From a virus, in IMG/VR virus record IMGVR_UViG_3300003321_000658, positions 1 to 39,551 of that record: DNA of 39,551 nucleotides. One strand, written 5' to 3'. Positions within the stretch are counted from its first letter, which is position 1. The number at the start of each line of letters is the position of its first letter. The position numbers and the translations under genes were made by a program. The notes under the pieces were generated by a model, which saw only the letters and a list, made by a program, of their open reading frames with translations, made no database searches and was not told the DNA's origin. This document shows positions 19,157-29,139 of the stretch, piece by piece.

Positions 19157-20668
19157 TTACTCCTTTACTACTTTTTTATTTTTGCTTCCTAAGAAGGTCT
19201 TCAGCCGGCTGTAGTTGGCTAAAGTTTTGGATAGCGCCACGACCCCGCGCTCTTCCAAACTTAGGTGAGAATTCATCGAGGCCCGTGTGGGCAGATCAAC
19301 CTTAGCATGATACAGCTCATGCTCGGTTGTCAACGTTTCAACCGGGATGCCGAACCAATTGAAATTCATGGCCGCTTGGACCGGGCGAGCATACCGCTGG
19401 CCGTCCTTTTCGAACGTGCCGGCGATGGAAACCTCGCTCCCGGCACTGACCATCTTATCCGGACGTTTGCCCATCATATCCTGGACCCACATGCTTTTGC
19501 CGACGATGTACTTCTTGGGCCCATCGGGGAAAGACTTATAGGTCTGATGCCACTGATTGGCCGGACTCATCGGGTCGGGGTCGGGGTTACGCATGTCGAT
19601 TTTGGTAGTGGGCAGGGAAGCGAAGCCGGGACTGTGTCTCTCTAGATTTTGATTAACCGCCTTTACTTTGTAGACGATGGTCCGCTTATCGCCAGGTACC
19701 GTCACCTTGGGCAATTCGGCCTTACCGTCAGCCAGGTCGGCTTCGTTGAAGCCGATGGTATATGCCGGCAGACCGGTCTCGGCGTAGTTGCCGATGGACA
19801 GTTTATCCATGTAGAACTCGACGGTCTTATCATTTATAAGCAGATGGGCCACGGCGTATATCTCGACGTCGCCGTTCTCCGGCACGGTCGGTCCGGTGGG
19901 CTTGAGGTCCTTCATCTCGCTGACTGAGCCGAAGGAGTACTTTTTGGTCCCGCCTTTTTTAGTGACGTGCATCCACTTGGGCTTATCCAGCAGCATGTAG
20001 CGGACCGGCTGGACATCCTTGGGCTTGCTCTTATTGATGGCGTAAGGCAGGTGAAGCTGATAGCCGGCTGGCAGGTTGGCCGGGTCCTTGAGGTTATTAT
20101 GCTCAATCAGCTGGTCGGATGGGATATCGAACTTGGCCGCCACGTCCCACACGGTCTCGCCCTCGCCCAGGATATAGCTGTGTCGACCCGTTATACGGCC
20201 CAGGATGCGTTTTTTTATGGTCCCTGGTTTGACTGTCTCCGGCTCAGGGTTGACGACGCTGTAGCGTCCCCAGCTGACCGGGACGCCGTAAATTGACGGC
20301 GACTTGACCTGACCGTCAGTATCGACAATCAGGTGCTCCTGGTAATCGGCCACCTGGCAGAAAACGTCGACGATATTGGCGTGCTGTTCGCCGTTGATCT
20401 CGATATAAGGCTGGTCGTGGGGCTGGTACTGGAACTTGACGACGGCGTCGTTGGTCGAAGGCCAGGTGCCGAGATAGCCTTCCTCGTCGAGGGCGAGGCG
20501 TTTATCGTAATCAGGTATCAGCTGCCATATAACAGGTGAGTCTGTATGGCTCAGGAAGAATTTGGTCAGCTTATCGGGTGAGGTGCTAATCCCCAGCTTA
20601 TTCAGCAAACCGCTGAAAGCTATCGGTAGGGTTTCATTTATTTTTGGTTTGTTTGAGGTGGAGTTCAT
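19157..20668 (-). CDS. LysM-containing virion/tail-associated protein
   Basis: A 503-aa protein with a central LysM module (about 164-208: YILGEGETVWDVAAKFDIP, a NNL segment, then LPAGYQLHLPY), which binds peptidoglycan or N-acetylglucosamine. The flanking regions are beta-rich, and the C-terminal part contains a short helical segment with TTEHELYHAK (near 455). It lies directly after the fibre gene and before the holin-like gene, so it is probably a tail component contacting the cell wall, or a baseplate-like accessory. The HELYH string is HExxH-like, so a peptidase role is possible but unproven. Confidence 0.6.
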   Translation of the reverse strand: MNSTSNKPKINETLPIAFSGLLNKLGISTSPDKLTKFFLSHTDSPVIWQLIPDYDKRLALDEEGYLGTWPSTNDAVVKFQYQPHDQPYIEINGEQHANIVDVFCQVADYQEHLIVDTDGQVKSPSIYGVPVSWGRYSVVNPEPETVKPGTIKKRILGRITGRHSYILGEGETVWDVAAKFDIPSDQLIEHNNLKDPANLPAGYQLHLPYAINKSKPKDVQPVRYMLLDKPKWMHVTKKGGTKKYSFGSVSEMKDLKPTGPTVPENGDVEIYAVAHLLINDKTVEFYMDKLSIGNYAETGLPAYTIGFNEADLADGKAELPKVTVPGDKRTIVYKVKAVNQNLERHSPGFASLPTTKIDMRNPDPDPMSPANQWHQTYKSFPDGPKKYIVGKSMWVQDMMGKRPDKMVSAGSEVSIAGTFEKDGQRYARPVQAAMNFNWFGIPVETLTTEHELYHAKVDLPTRASMNSHLSLEERGVVALSKTLANYSRLKTFLGSKNKKVVKE

Positions 20669-20676
20669 TTTATATC

Positions 20677-22056
20677 CTAACCACTGCTTGAAGCGTGTAG
20701 ATGCACCAAGGAGCTACCCGTGACGGATGAGGCATCACCGGTTTCCACGGCCACTGTGACGTTAGTCGTCGAAGGGGCGGCGTTGATGGCAGCGACAATC
20801 TTGACCGTACCGGACGGTGTCCCGGCCACTACGGCGGTCGGGGCGACCAGGAAAAAGCCGGCGGGCCAGGTCACTACGCCCGTGGCTTGGGCCGAGGCAC
20901 TCAAGGAGATACTGTTAGTTGTCCCCCAAACTTCTTTGCGCGGACCACGCTGCTGGTAGTAGAAGGTACCACCGGCCGAACCGGCGTTGGTAAAGCTGAA
21001 TACCCGGGTTTCAAATATCGGCCGGTTGATGATAATCGAAGTAGCCGGCAGGGACCAGTTGAAGGAAGCCGTGGCTCCCAAGATGGCGTTGAAACGGCCG
21101 ACGTTCTCGGCTTCGTCGGTGCTGGCCGGCGCCGTGCCGGAGCCACCGAAGTAGTTCCAGTTCGTGCTGGTGGTCGAGAAGTCGGAGTAAACCCGCATGT
21201 TGGGGTCGCTGGAGAAGGCTATTTGCACGGCACTGGTGTTGGTGTTCCAGACCAGGTAAACGAAATAGTCAGACTCGGCGGTGGCGAATATCGACGCACC
21301 CTTGCCGAACCAGCTGGTGCCGGCGTTCAGCGTCACTGATAGGGCACCCGTGATAGCCCGCACGGTGTTGCCGATACGCACGTAAACCGGATTGGTCGAG
21401 GAGGGGTCATTACCGTCGACGGTTTTTATAGCCACCGTCAGGTTATTGGAAGCCACCGAAGTGGTAATTTTGCCGTTGATAAGCATCCCCTGGGGATAAG
21501 CTCCTTTAGGGATGACCAAGCCGGAACCCTTGCCGTTGAACAGCAGATTGATATTGCTGTCGTCACCGTTGGCTTCGACTTTGACAGGATTGCCGGTGGC
21601 GGAGTTGGAAATCTTCACCTGGTTGACGGCCGAGGCCACGGACCCGCGCTCCAGCCACTCATTGCCGTTATCGTCGGTCAGTGTCTTGTGATTGCCGTTC
21701 GGATTGGAGTGATCTTGTAGCAGGAAGTCGATGAGGTCGTTCCACATCTGTCCGGAGTTGACGAATTCGATGACAGCGTTGGCCAGGTGGGCCTGGGCGG
21801 TCGTGCCTTGCTGGCCCCGGACCAGGTTGGCGAGAGTGGAGCCTGACACGACACCGGTCATAAGCTCCCGCAGCGTCGGGGTTTTATTGCCGTTGCTGTC
21901 TACTCGGTCGACCACAAAGCTTACGCCGGTGTCGGTCGGGATGTTGGTGGTGTTATTCGGGGTCAGGGAAGAAGCTACGTCAGATATGCCGGAGCTGAGG
22001 GTCTTTTGAAGGTAGGAGTAGCTTTTTCTTGCTTTGTCTGATGCGGAGGCGGCCAT
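20677..22056 (-). CDS. tail fibre / receptor-binding protein candidate
   Basis: A 459-aa protein. The start at 22056 is chosen for AAAGGA upstream. The N-terminal part (1-140) contains the TPTLRELMTGVVSGSTL and LVRGQQGTTAQAHL segments that I associate with phage tail fibre attachment modules. The rest is Ser/Thr/Asn/Gly-rich beta structure with aromatic strands, typical of fibres, and a C-terminal HLHASSSG. It follows the tail-hub gene in the operon and has its own promoter and attenuator-like leader. It would determine host range. Confidence 0.68.
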   Translation of the reverse strand: MAASASDKARKSYSYLQKTLSSGISDVASSLTPNNTTNIPTDTGVSFVVDRVDSNGNKTPTLRELMTGVVSGSTLANLVRGQQGTTAQAHLANAVIEFVNSGQMWNDLIDFLLQDHSNPNGNHKTLTDDNGNEWLERGSVASAVNQVKISNSATGNPVKVEANGDDSNINLLFNGKGSGLVIPKGAYPQGMLINGKITTSVASNNLTVAIKTVDGNDPSSTNPVYVRIGNTVRAITGALSVTLNAGTSWFGKGASIFATAESDYFVYLVWNTNTSAVQIAFSSDPNMRVYSDFSTTSTNWNYFGGSGTAPASTDEAENVGRFNAILGATASFNWSLPATSIIINRPIFETRVFSFTNAGSAGGTFYYQQRGPRKEVWGTTNSISLSASAQATGVVTWPAGFFLVAPTAVVAGTPSGTVKIVAAINAAPSTTNVTVAVETGDASSVTGSSLVHLHASSSG

Positions 22057-22071
22057 GTTATTTGTGTCCTT

Positions 22072-22135
22072 TAAAAATAAAATAAACAGCACGGTTCAGG
22101 TGCTGCTTTATGTAAGCTAGACTTCTGCTATTGTA
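22072..22135 (-). promoter_or_regulatory. promoter plus terminator-like leader before the fibre gene
   Basis: Extended -10 TGGTACAAT (hexamer 22130-22135) is followed by a leader ending in CAGCAC-N7-GTGCTG (22087-22105) and TTTATTTTATTTTT, directly before the gene's AAAGGA. The hairpin stem is the same as in the leader at 30296-30376. Confidence 0.55.
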
Positions 22136-22158
22136 CCATTTTCCGAGTAGTTGCAACA

Positions 22159-24168
22159 TCACGACTTCCAATCCGACGGGTCGCTGGTCGGTAGCAGAAC
22201 GCCGTCAATTACTACCTGAATCAGGGTGTAGCGGTCTGATACTCCGCTGGTCGATAAGCTCCAGCGCAAGTTGTTCAAAACCTTCTTGATATTCAGCACT
22301 TTTTTAACGGACGGCTGGGAGAACGTCGCCGCCGAACTGCCGGAATCACCGAATTGGACATCGCCCAGCAGATCAGCCCCGAAGCCGGACTCACCCAGGG
22401 AAGTGGCGATGGACCGGCTACCGATGGCCGTGAAGTCCCGCCCGCGCCGGATGCCGTAAACCGAGAAGGAGATATTGCCGTTAGGGTCAGCCAGCTCGAC
22501 GTAAACCTTCCTTATATAGGCCCAGGTCATATGGTCCTTGTCCCAGTGAATCAGGCCGGAATCCAAGAGCGTGGCGAAAGCCGTCCCGGAGTCACCGGAA
22601 CCTGACCCGCCGATTTCGATGAGCTTGGTTCCGGTGACCGGGACCGCCAGCAAGTGGATATTGCCGGAGCTATCGGTATATTCGAAGAACTGCTTGACGG
22701 CCAGCGTCCAAGGCAGTGCCCACACGCCCCGTCGTTCAACGTCGTAAACCCATATCTGATTATTAGTGGTTGAGCCATAAGGTACGGCCCAGTATATCCG
22801 GCCGTTGTGGGCGATGCCGGCGATTTTGGAAGCGTAGGCGTTCATGATGCCTTCGACCGATGTGCGGATAACATCCGATAGATCCGCCGTCACCAAAGTG
22901 TTCAAAATCGACTGGCGCGAACCGGTATTGTGGAAACCTTTAGGCGACGGGAAATAAATGGCGTCGTCGTACTCTACCACGCCCAAAGGTGAGCGGGTGC
23001 CAACCGAACCCTGCTGTTTAGAGGCCACCGGGATGACGATGACCAAGGTATCGACGGTCAGAGTGGACAGCGAAATCGCCCAGGTCGAACCGACGCCGTT
23101 AGGGTCGGCCGTCAGGACCGTGGCCACGGCGTCGCCTTTACCGGTCCTAAAGTGCATAACCTTCTCCGGACGCTCGGAACCGCCTTTTTCAAGATCTATA
23201 TAACCGCCACCGTAGAAGGGGTTGAAAGCTCCCATGTATTGGCCGGTGCCTGACCAAGCGACCCGGTAAGGATTGGCCGGGTCCTTGGTGGCCCATATCC
23301 GGTTGCCGGACAGAGCCAGGTCACCGTACTTGGGACCACCGGTAGTGTCAGTATCGGGTGTCGCCTGATACGGGTTCGGGACCGCTACGCCGGTGTCGGT
23401 GTAGCTGTTGGTGCTGGTGGAATCCAGGAAGACTTCCTCACCGGAGCGGTCGCTGTAGTAAATGTTATAACGAGTGGCCCCTGTTACGGCCGTCCAGGCC
23501 AGGGCGATGGAATCGGTACCGGACACCCAGTTGTCCCTGGTCTTGCCCATGGTCTGAGAACACTCGGCTGAGGCCAGGGTCTCACCGATGGCGTTGACCG
23601 CCGTGACTTTGTAATAAGCTGTGTAGGTCGAGCCGGATATACCGGTCTTGGTCGGAGTGACAGTACCAGGCGTACTGATAGAACTGTAGCTACCTAGGGC
23701 CGCTCCCGAGATGTCGTAATAAGCGAGGGCCGTGCCTTGTTGGGCTAGTAGCAGGATATTGGCGCGGGTGCCATCGGACTTGACGCCGTTGACCTGTTTG
23801 GCGACCACCTGCTTACCGGTGGTCCAGGTGACGCCAGCCTTGACCGTCCATGAGCCACCGTCCTGGGCGATTTTAAAGGAGCCGTTATCAACCACCCAGT
23901 AATAGGTCGAGGTAGTACCATCTGAGTTATAAACCGAGAAGGACCCGGCCCCGTCTATCGGGCCGGTCAGGCTGGCCCCGTAGGGCGTTGAAGGAGGCCG
24001 GGTGGTCCATACGCCATCCTGATCTAAGAACATATTTTGGGCTTGGCGGACGGCGTCGATAGGCAGACGGGTCTCATCGAACAGGGTCATCACTCCCTTA
24101 CCGAACTTGTCGATGGTTATGGTGAAGGGCTTCCCGTCCTGACCGGAGAGTTTGACGGCCTTTTTCAC
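22159..24168 (-). CDS. tail hub/nozzle-like protein with fibronectin III domain
   Basis: A 669-aa protein with GTG start 24168 and GGAGAA upstream. It is beta-rich throughout, with blocks such as IWVYDVERRGVWALPW and YDDAIYFPSPKGF that suggest a beta-propeller, as in podovirus tail tubular protein B or P22 gp10-type tail components. Residues about 188-285 form a fibronectin type III-like insert (YKVTAVNAIGETLAS; TAVTGATRYNIYYS; SYTDTGV). It lies two bases after the adaptor gene, in the usual adaptor-then-nozzle order. The assignment is by fold pattern and position. Confidence 0.7.
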   Translation of the reverse strand: MKKAVKLSGQDGKPFTITIDKFGKGVMTLFDETRLPIDAVRQAQNMFLDQDGVWTTRPPSTPYGASLTGPIDGAGSFSVYNSDGTTSTYYWVVDNGSFKIAQDGGSWTVKAGVTWTTGKQVVAKQVNGVKSDGTRANILLLAQQGTALAYYDISGAALGSYSSISTPGTVTPTKTGISGSTYTAYYKVTAVNAIGETLASAECSQTMGKTRDNWVSGTDSIALAWTAVTGATRYNIYYSDRSGEEVFLDSTSTNSYTDTGVAVPNPYQATPDTDTTGGPKYGDLALSGNRIWATKDPANPYRVAWSGTGQYMGAFNPFYGGGYIDLEKGGSERPEKVMHFRTGKGDAVATVLTADPNGVGSTWAISLSTLTVDTLVIVIPVASKQQGSVGTRSPLGVVEYDDAIYFPSPKGFHNTGSRQSILNTLVTADLSDVIRTSVEGIMNAYASKIAGIAHNGRIYWAVPYGSTTNNQIWVYDVERRGVWALPWTLAVKQFFEYTDSSGNIHLLAVPVTGTKLIEIGGSGSGDSGTAFATLLDSGLIHWDKDHMTWAYIRKVYVELADPNGNISFSVYGIRRGRDFTAIGSRSIATSLGESGFGADLLGDVQFGDSGSSAATFSQPSVKKVLNIKKVLNNLRWSLSTSGVSDRYTLIQVVIDGVLLPTSDPSDWKS

Positions 24169-24169
24169 G

Positions 24170-24880
24170 CTATTCTCCGATTATGGCGCCGTGTAGCAGG
24201 TCTACATCATCGACTTGGTTATTCTGATAATCCGGCAGCACGTCGTTCATGACACGCATATTGTCCAGCGACTCGGTGGCCTGTGAATCGTAAACCTGAT
24301 ATTTGTTGTTCTGACTTTCCAGCAGGGCCTTTTGGGCGGCTACCCAAAAGACGATGAAGTTCGGGTCGCTCATCTCGACCTTATCGGACGTGGCCGACAG
24401 CTTGACCGGATACTTGTAATAATCAAAATAATAGGTGGCACCATAGGTCCCGTCGCCGGAAGTCGGCGTCCAGGTCAGATTCAGAGTCCAGCCGGAATTG
24501 TTGTTGCCGGTCAGATAGGCTCCGCGCCGGCCGTTGGCGATATAGTCCTGGGCCTGTTCGGCTTGGATGAACGGGATATAAGTCGTGGCTCCGCTGAGCA
24601 CGAGACGAAGGAATCCGCCGGCGAAGCGGAAGTCGGTCAGGGAAGCCAAACTGATAGTAGTACTGGCGGACAACGTCGAGCCGGTGAAAGTCTTCCACAG
24701 CTCGTTCCACAGCACGTCCTGGGTAGTGCCCCAAATCCGGATGGCGGTGTTAATAAGGTTCAGCCGGGCGTTCCACTCGTCGGAATCGTCCGTACTGGTC
24801 GGAGTATCACTGTCGTTAGAGACGAGAGTATTGATCTCGTCCATCAGGTTTTGCAAAGTTACTGGGTCGGTGTTAGCCAT
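24170..24880 (-). CDS. head-tail adaptor / tail tubular A-like protein
   Basis: A 236-aa protein with an N-terminal helical part (TLQNLMDEINTLVS; ARLNLINTAIRIW) and a central beta-sandwich (RFAGGFLRLVLSGATTYIP; YGATYYFDYYKYPVKL). A C-terminal helix follows (FIVFWVAAQKALLES). This helix-sheet-helix layout is typical of podovirus adaptor proteins such as P22 gp4 or T7 gp11 that dock below the portal. It is first in the tail operon and has its own promoter and leader. Confidence 0.68.
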   Translation of the reverse strand: MANTDPVTLQNLMDEINTLVSNDSDTPTSTDDSDEWNARLNLINTAIRIWGTTQDVLWNELWKTFTGSTLSASTTISLASLTDFRFAGGFLRLVLSGATTYIPFIQAEQAQDYIANGRRGAYLTGNNNSGWTLNLTWTPTSGDGTYGATYYFDYYKYPVKLSATSDKVEMSDPNFIVFWVAAQKALLESQNNKYQVYDSQATESLDNMRVMNDVLPDYQNNQVDDVDLLHGAIIGE

Positions 24881-24885
24881 GTTTT

Positions 24886-24955
24886 TCCTTTTTCAAATAA
24901 AAAAAGCCGCTTCGGGGGCGACTGTTTTACGAAAACTGGTCTACCCCCGATTATA
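24886..24955 (-). promoter_or_regulatory. promoter plus attenuator-like leader before the adaptor gene
   Basis: TATAAT (24950-24955) precedes a leader whose CGGGGG can pair with CCCCCG across an inner GTTTT/AAAAC hairpin. The terminator-like stem AGTCGC...GCGGCT is followed by TTTTTTTATTT, just before the gene's AAAAAGGA. The CCCCCG sits in the terminator loop, so the two folds may compete. The RNA 5' end carries AGACCAG (complement of 24936-24942), as in the leader at 30296-30376. Confidence 0.55.
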
Positions 24956-24963
24956 CACTATTT

Positions 24964-25266
24964 CTAGTATTTGCCCATGTTGCCGACGGCCGGGCCACGG
25001 AAAACTTTGGGAGCGGTGGCCATGACCTGACCACGCCGGCTGTAAGCCTTGCCCTTGTTGGCAACGGCTTTTTCGCTTTTCTTTTTCATGGGAGTATTTG
25101 GTTTTTTCTGACGGGGACCGGCTACCCGGCTGTCGCCATGAATCGACGGCTGGTGGGCCTTGCTCTTAGGGACCATTTTGCCGGTGGTCGTTTTCCGTCT
25201 TTTAGGACTGCCCGGGCCAGGCGTCTGTTTGCTGAAGTTGCGAGCCCCTCCGAAATTGCGCGACAT
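24964..25266 (-). CDS. small basic virion-associated protein
   Basis: A 100-aa, strongly basic, probably disordered protein (Lys/Arg/Pro/Gly; KRRKTTTGKMVPKSKAHQ). GGAGGAAA precedes the ATG. Basic proteins of this kind in ejection gene clusters often bind DNA or are injected with it. It lies between the large ejection protein and the adaptor gene. No family recognised. Confidence 0.55.
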   Translation of the reverse strand: MSRNFGGARNFSKQTPGPGSPKRRKTTTGKMVPKSKAHQPSIHGDSRVAGPRQKKPNTPMKKKSEKAVANKGKAYSRRGQVMATAPKVFRGPAVGNMGKY

Positions 25267-25275
25267 ATTTTCCTC

Positions 25276-28200
25276 CTATGCCAGTTTCTTCGGCATTGTT
25301 ATCTTCACCGATTTCGCCTTAGCCGTTTTGACGCTCGGTACCCCTCTTTTGTTTTTTAACTTCAAACTAGGGGCCTGTAGGGAAGAACGTGATACAACCG
25401 GACCGGAAAGGTCACTGGGCGGAGCTACGGATATGGATGGAAGGGCCTTGCCTTTGCCACCGCCCTTGGTAAAACCGCCATAACTTTGGTATTTATCGGC
25501 CTTCTGCAACAGGTTCTCCTGCTGCAGGGTGATGGCGTCGATCTTATCGGACTGGGTGCCTGGGTCATATAATTGCTTCTTTTTCTCAAGGGCATCGTAC
25601 TGCTGCTGGGCGTAGTCCATCCAGGCGTTCAGGTCACCGGCGTTTTGGGCCCGGTCCATGGCCAGGTTCAGTTTGGCGTTTTGGATGTTGAAATCGTACT
25701 CGACCTTCGGCATCGTCTGAGCGTTGCCGGAGCCGTCCTTATACCACACTTGGTCGCCATGGATGACGAACTTCTGAGACGAATCATCGGCGAATTTTTG
25801 GAAAGCGACCTTGTCTAAGACGCTCTGCGACGCACTTGATAAATTACCGGGATTCCCGGCTAAAATGTCGGCGGCCTGGGCCGACAGGTTCTTGGGGTTA
25901 TTGCCGAACTCAGTGACCTGCTGGGCGTCCCGCGCCGGCGTGATGACCTGAGAGTTAATCAAATCAGCCTTCTGCTGGTCGTTGAGCTGCTGGTAAGCCG
26001 GGTCCTTCACCAGGTTATTGAGGCCGACTTTGATGGTCGGTCCGCTTTGGGCGATGAACTGGCTGAGCTGGTCGTTGCTGACCTTGATCTTGTTGCCGTT
26101 AATCGTGAAGTTTCTATCAGGCTGGGCGATATGCGGGGCGTCGGATGAGCCGAGGGCGTCATACAATCTCTGTAGTTCGGATATGCCAGGTTCGCCCTGG
26201 TTTTGGGCCTGCATCGGGTAGAACGGGTTGACCGTGCCGATTATCCCGCCGATGACTCCGCTCCGGCCGGAACCCTGCATCGGGTCACCGTAGATATTCC
26301 GCTGGACCGGCAGGGTTTCCCGGGCTCCGGGCAGGCCGGCCTTTATGGCGTTGCCCATGGTGTCCGGGTAGGTCCGAGCCGTGGTGTCGGTGCCACGGGC
26401 GATTTGCTGCACGCCGGCTGGAATAAGCGATGTCACCGAGTTCTGCACGTAGCTTCCGGCGTAGCGGACCGGGTCTTGTAATACGTTACCGACGCCGGTG
26501 ACGCCCTTCATATAAGGCTGGTCGGCTATCAGCTTGGCTCCGGCACCGATGGCTTCGGGGATGGCGCTCTCACCGCCGGCTCCGCCATGCAGGGCCCGCT
26601 GGAAGGCTCCGCCGACGCCCAGGGCGATGCCGACCGGGCCGAAAGCGTTCAAGGTCACCCACTTGTCGCCGATCTTAATCGAGTTCCGCTGCTTGCCTTC
26701 GGCGTTCCACAGGGCTTTTTCCTTGGCGTCTGATGGTTCCTGCAGGGTCATCCGACCGTTGGCCATCAATAGGCCACCGAGAGCTACCAAGCCGGTCCCG
26801 CCGATAGTGCTCTTTGACAGGCTTTCGGAGAATTTGCGCTGGTCGAAGCCTTTGCCACTGACGGCTTTGCCGAGCTGATAAACCGCCCGGGCGGTGCCGA
26901 TAGGCGTATAGTCGACCATACCTTTGACGCCCAGGGCGGCCGGGATGCGGGAGAAGGGTGCAATCCACTGGCCGATAGGCACGCCACCGGGTTTGAAGTG
27001 CTGAATCATCTGTGTCAGCTGGCCGGGGGCGGTTTGGTTCTGCATGGCGAACTGGGCGGCGTAATCGGTCATCTCCTTGATGGCCTTGGGACTATTCATA
27101 TAAGCCTCGACGGCTTTGCTGTCGTTGCCGAACTGAGCCTCGGCCAAGCGTCGCTGGTTGGCTTCCTCGACCCTATAAGCGGCCCTGTAGAACGGCTTAT
27201 AAACCGAACCGTGGACCCGGTAGATGGCCCGTTCGTACGGCGTCTGATGATGGGCGGTCCCGAAATCATGGCCGAATCCGCCGGTGTTGGGCATGTCCAA
27301 ACCGGTCTTGACGTGCTTGCCGGCGGCCACCGCACCCTCGCCCAGGCCTTTGGGGCCGACCTTTATATAATCGGTCGGGCTGAAAGTGACGGTCCGCTTG
27401 CCGGTCACGGCACTGACGGCCTTGTCGGTTAAGGCGGTCACCGGCCGGGTCAGCATCTCCATCGGCGTGGTGAATAAGTGGGATGTGGCGATTTTAGCAA
27501 CGGTTTCAGGACCGGTCAGCAGTCCGGCCCGCCAAAAGTCGATGCCGGCTTCCATCTTGGAGCGCGGAATCAGCTGGTTGGTGTATTCGACCAGCTTCTG
27601 AGCGGCGATAGCCCGCTGGTCGGAGCCTTCAGCCGTGCCCTTGATTTCGTCCATCCGGGCTTTGATTTGCGATTTAATCTCAGGCGTCAGTTCCACCCCG
27701 GCCTTCTTAAGCGTCCGGGTGGCGGCGTAGTGCAGGCCCTCCGGAGTCCGCTTATCCAAGGATGCGAAAGCCTGGACCAGCTGACCGCCGGTAGATCCGG
27801 TCTTGGAGGCTTCAGCGAGCAGTTCGGTCGCCAGGTGACTGTCGCTCTCGTTGCCGGTGGCGTCCAGCTTCTTAGCCAAAGCGATGGCGTTGAAGACATC
27901 CTGGTCGTTGGCTCCCTTGCGGGTTAAGCCCTGGATGGCTTCAGAGAAGGCTTGGTCGGTCGGTTTGTTCTTGATGAAGTCCTGGGCCGAGGCCATACGG
28001 CCGGCGTCGGTGTGGCCTTGATAAGTGACGTTCTCGCCCTTGACCATTTGCTGGAGTTCGGGGCTGACTTCGGGCGACTGCGGGACGGTGCGGTTGGCGA
28101 ACCGGCTGAGTTTCTCGCCGGGTGCCAGTTCGGGCGTCGGATTGGCGATTTTAACCGGTGCCGGCTGCTGGACCGGGACGCTGGGTTCAGGTCCGGGCTC

Positions 28201-29136
28201 ACTGGCCCACGGGTTGCGGATAAACCCGCCTTGGCCGGCGGCCTGACGCTGACGCAGGAAGCTGACCAAATTGCCGGTATTAGCGACGTGGTCGCCGCTA
28301 TAAAAGTCCTGGCCGGTCTTTTGGCTGATGGTCCTGACGTCACGCAGGAGCTGGTTGATGGTGTTAGCATCCGGCTTATAGTCGCCCTGCATGTAAGCCA
28401 GGTAGTCCTTCAGGGTGTTCTTATCATTGACGCTAAGACGAAAGTTCTGAGGCAGGATGGAGTTTTCGCTGGCATTTGACAAGTGTTTCATGGCACTGGC
28501 CACGTCCTGGGCGGTTGCTCCGGCTACACGAACGCCGGCTCGGGCCCCGGCACCGGCGACCGGCACGGCTCCGCCAAGCAGTGCTCCGCCTTCGGCTCCG
28601 GACTTGGCGGCCTGGAAGACGTTTTGGCGGTTAATCGGGTTATTAGAGGCGACTAAATTGGCTTCGTTGAAACCGGCACCCAGCGGTGCTCCGGCGACTG
28701 AGTTGGCTACTACCCGGACGCCCAGGCGGGGCACGACCGACGGCAGTATGCGGGCGGCTCCGGTCTCGGCGAACTTGCTGACGCCAGGTGCCAGGACGCT
28801 CAGACCGACGGCAGCCGTGTCACCGGCGATTTGCCGGCCGATAGAGCCCGGGTCGGTGGTTCCGAAAACCTTCTGCTGGATGTCGTCAATCGGCTTATTC
28901 TGAATTTCGCGCCATATGGCGTCCGGCGTATTGATGGCCGCACTGCCGAAAGTCGAGAACGGATGAACGATACCCCGGCCAAAACTAGATAACTGGGCTC
29001 CGACGCTCGGCCCGGGAGCGATCTGCTTGTTCTGCATGACAGTGTTATAAGTCGCCCCGTTGTCGAACGGGTTAAGCTGGGCCCCGGTTGCGTCGAGGCG
29101 TTTATGGAACCAATCGCCTAGGCCTGAAATGCCCAT
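25276..29136 (-). CDS. very large ejection/internal virion protein
   Basis: At 1286 aa this is the largest protein in the window. Gly/Ala-rich hydrophobic stretches (about 110-210; TIGGTGLVALGGLLMANG in the middle; GPVGIALGVGGAF) alternate with long polar helices. The block AKIATSHLFTTPMEML, then PFYRAAYRVEEANQRR, then IAPFSRIPAALGVKGMVDY is the type seen in large phage proteins with an LPD38-like domain. It is probably injected with DNA and forms a channel across the cell envelope, as T7 gp15/gp16 do. It lies next to a coiled-coil partner and before the tail genes. No lytic motif was recognised. Confidence 0.65.
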   Translation of the reverse strand: MGISGLGDWFHKRLDATGAQLNPFDNGATYNTVMQNKQIAPGPSVGAQLSSFGRGIVHPFSTFGSAAINTPDAIWREIQNKPIDDIQQKVFGTTDPGSIGRQIAGDTAAVGLSVLAPGVSKFAETGAARILPSVVPRLGVRVVANSVAGAPLGAGFNEANLVASNNPINRQNVFQAAKSGAEGGALLGGAVPVAGAGARAGVRVAGATAQDVASAMKHLSNASENSILPQNFRLSVNDKNTLKDYLAYMQGDYKPDANTINQLLRDVRTISQKTGQDFYSGDHVANTGNLVSFLRQRQAAGQGGFIRNPWASEPGPEPSVPVQQPAPVKIANPTPELAPGEKLSRFANRTVPQSPEVSPELQQMVKGENVTYQGHTDAGRMASAQDFIKNKPTDQAFSEAIQGLTRKGANDQDVFNAIALAKKLDATGNESDSHLATELLAEASKTGSTGGQLVQAFASLDKRTPEGLHYAATRTLKKAGVELTPEIKSQIKARMDEIKGTAEGSDQRAIAAQKLVEYTNQLIPRSKMEAGIDFWRAGLLTGPETVAKIATSHLFTTPMEMLTRPVTALTDKAVSAVTGKRTVTFSPTDYIKVGPKGLGEGAVAAGKHVKTGLDMPNTGGFGHDFGTAHHQTPYERAIYRVHGSVYKPFYRAAYRVEEANQRRLAEAQFGNDSKAVEAYMNSPKAIKEMTDYAAQFAMQNQTAPGQLTQMIQHFKPGGVPIGQWIAPFSRIPAALGVKGMVDYTPIGTARAVYQLGKAVSGKGFDQRKFSESLSKSTIGGTGLVALGGLLMANGRMTLQEPSDAKEKALWNAEGKQRNSIKIGDKWVTLNAFGPVGIALGVGGAFQRALHGGAGGESAIPEAIGAGAKLIADQPYMKGVTGVGNVLQDPVRYAGSYVQNSVTSLIPAGVQQIARGTDTTARTYPDTMGNAIKAGLPGARETLPVQRNIYGDPMQGSGRSGVIGGIIGTVNPFYPMQAQNQGEPGISELQRLYDALGSSDAPHIAQPDRNFTINGNKIKVSNDQLSQFIAQSGPTIKVGLNNLVKDPAYQQLNDQQKADLINSQVITPARDAQQVTEFGNNPKNLSAQAADILAGNPGNLSSASQSVLDKVAFQKFADDSSQKFVIHGDQVWYKDGSGNAQTMPKVEYDFNIQNAKLNLAMDRAQNAGDLNAWMDYAQQQYDALEKKKQLYDPGTQSDKIDAITLQQENLLQKADKYQSYGGFTKGGGKGKALPSISVAPPSDLSGPVVSRSSLQAPSLKLKNKRGVPSVKTAKAKSVKITMPKKLA

Positions 29137-29139
29137 CGG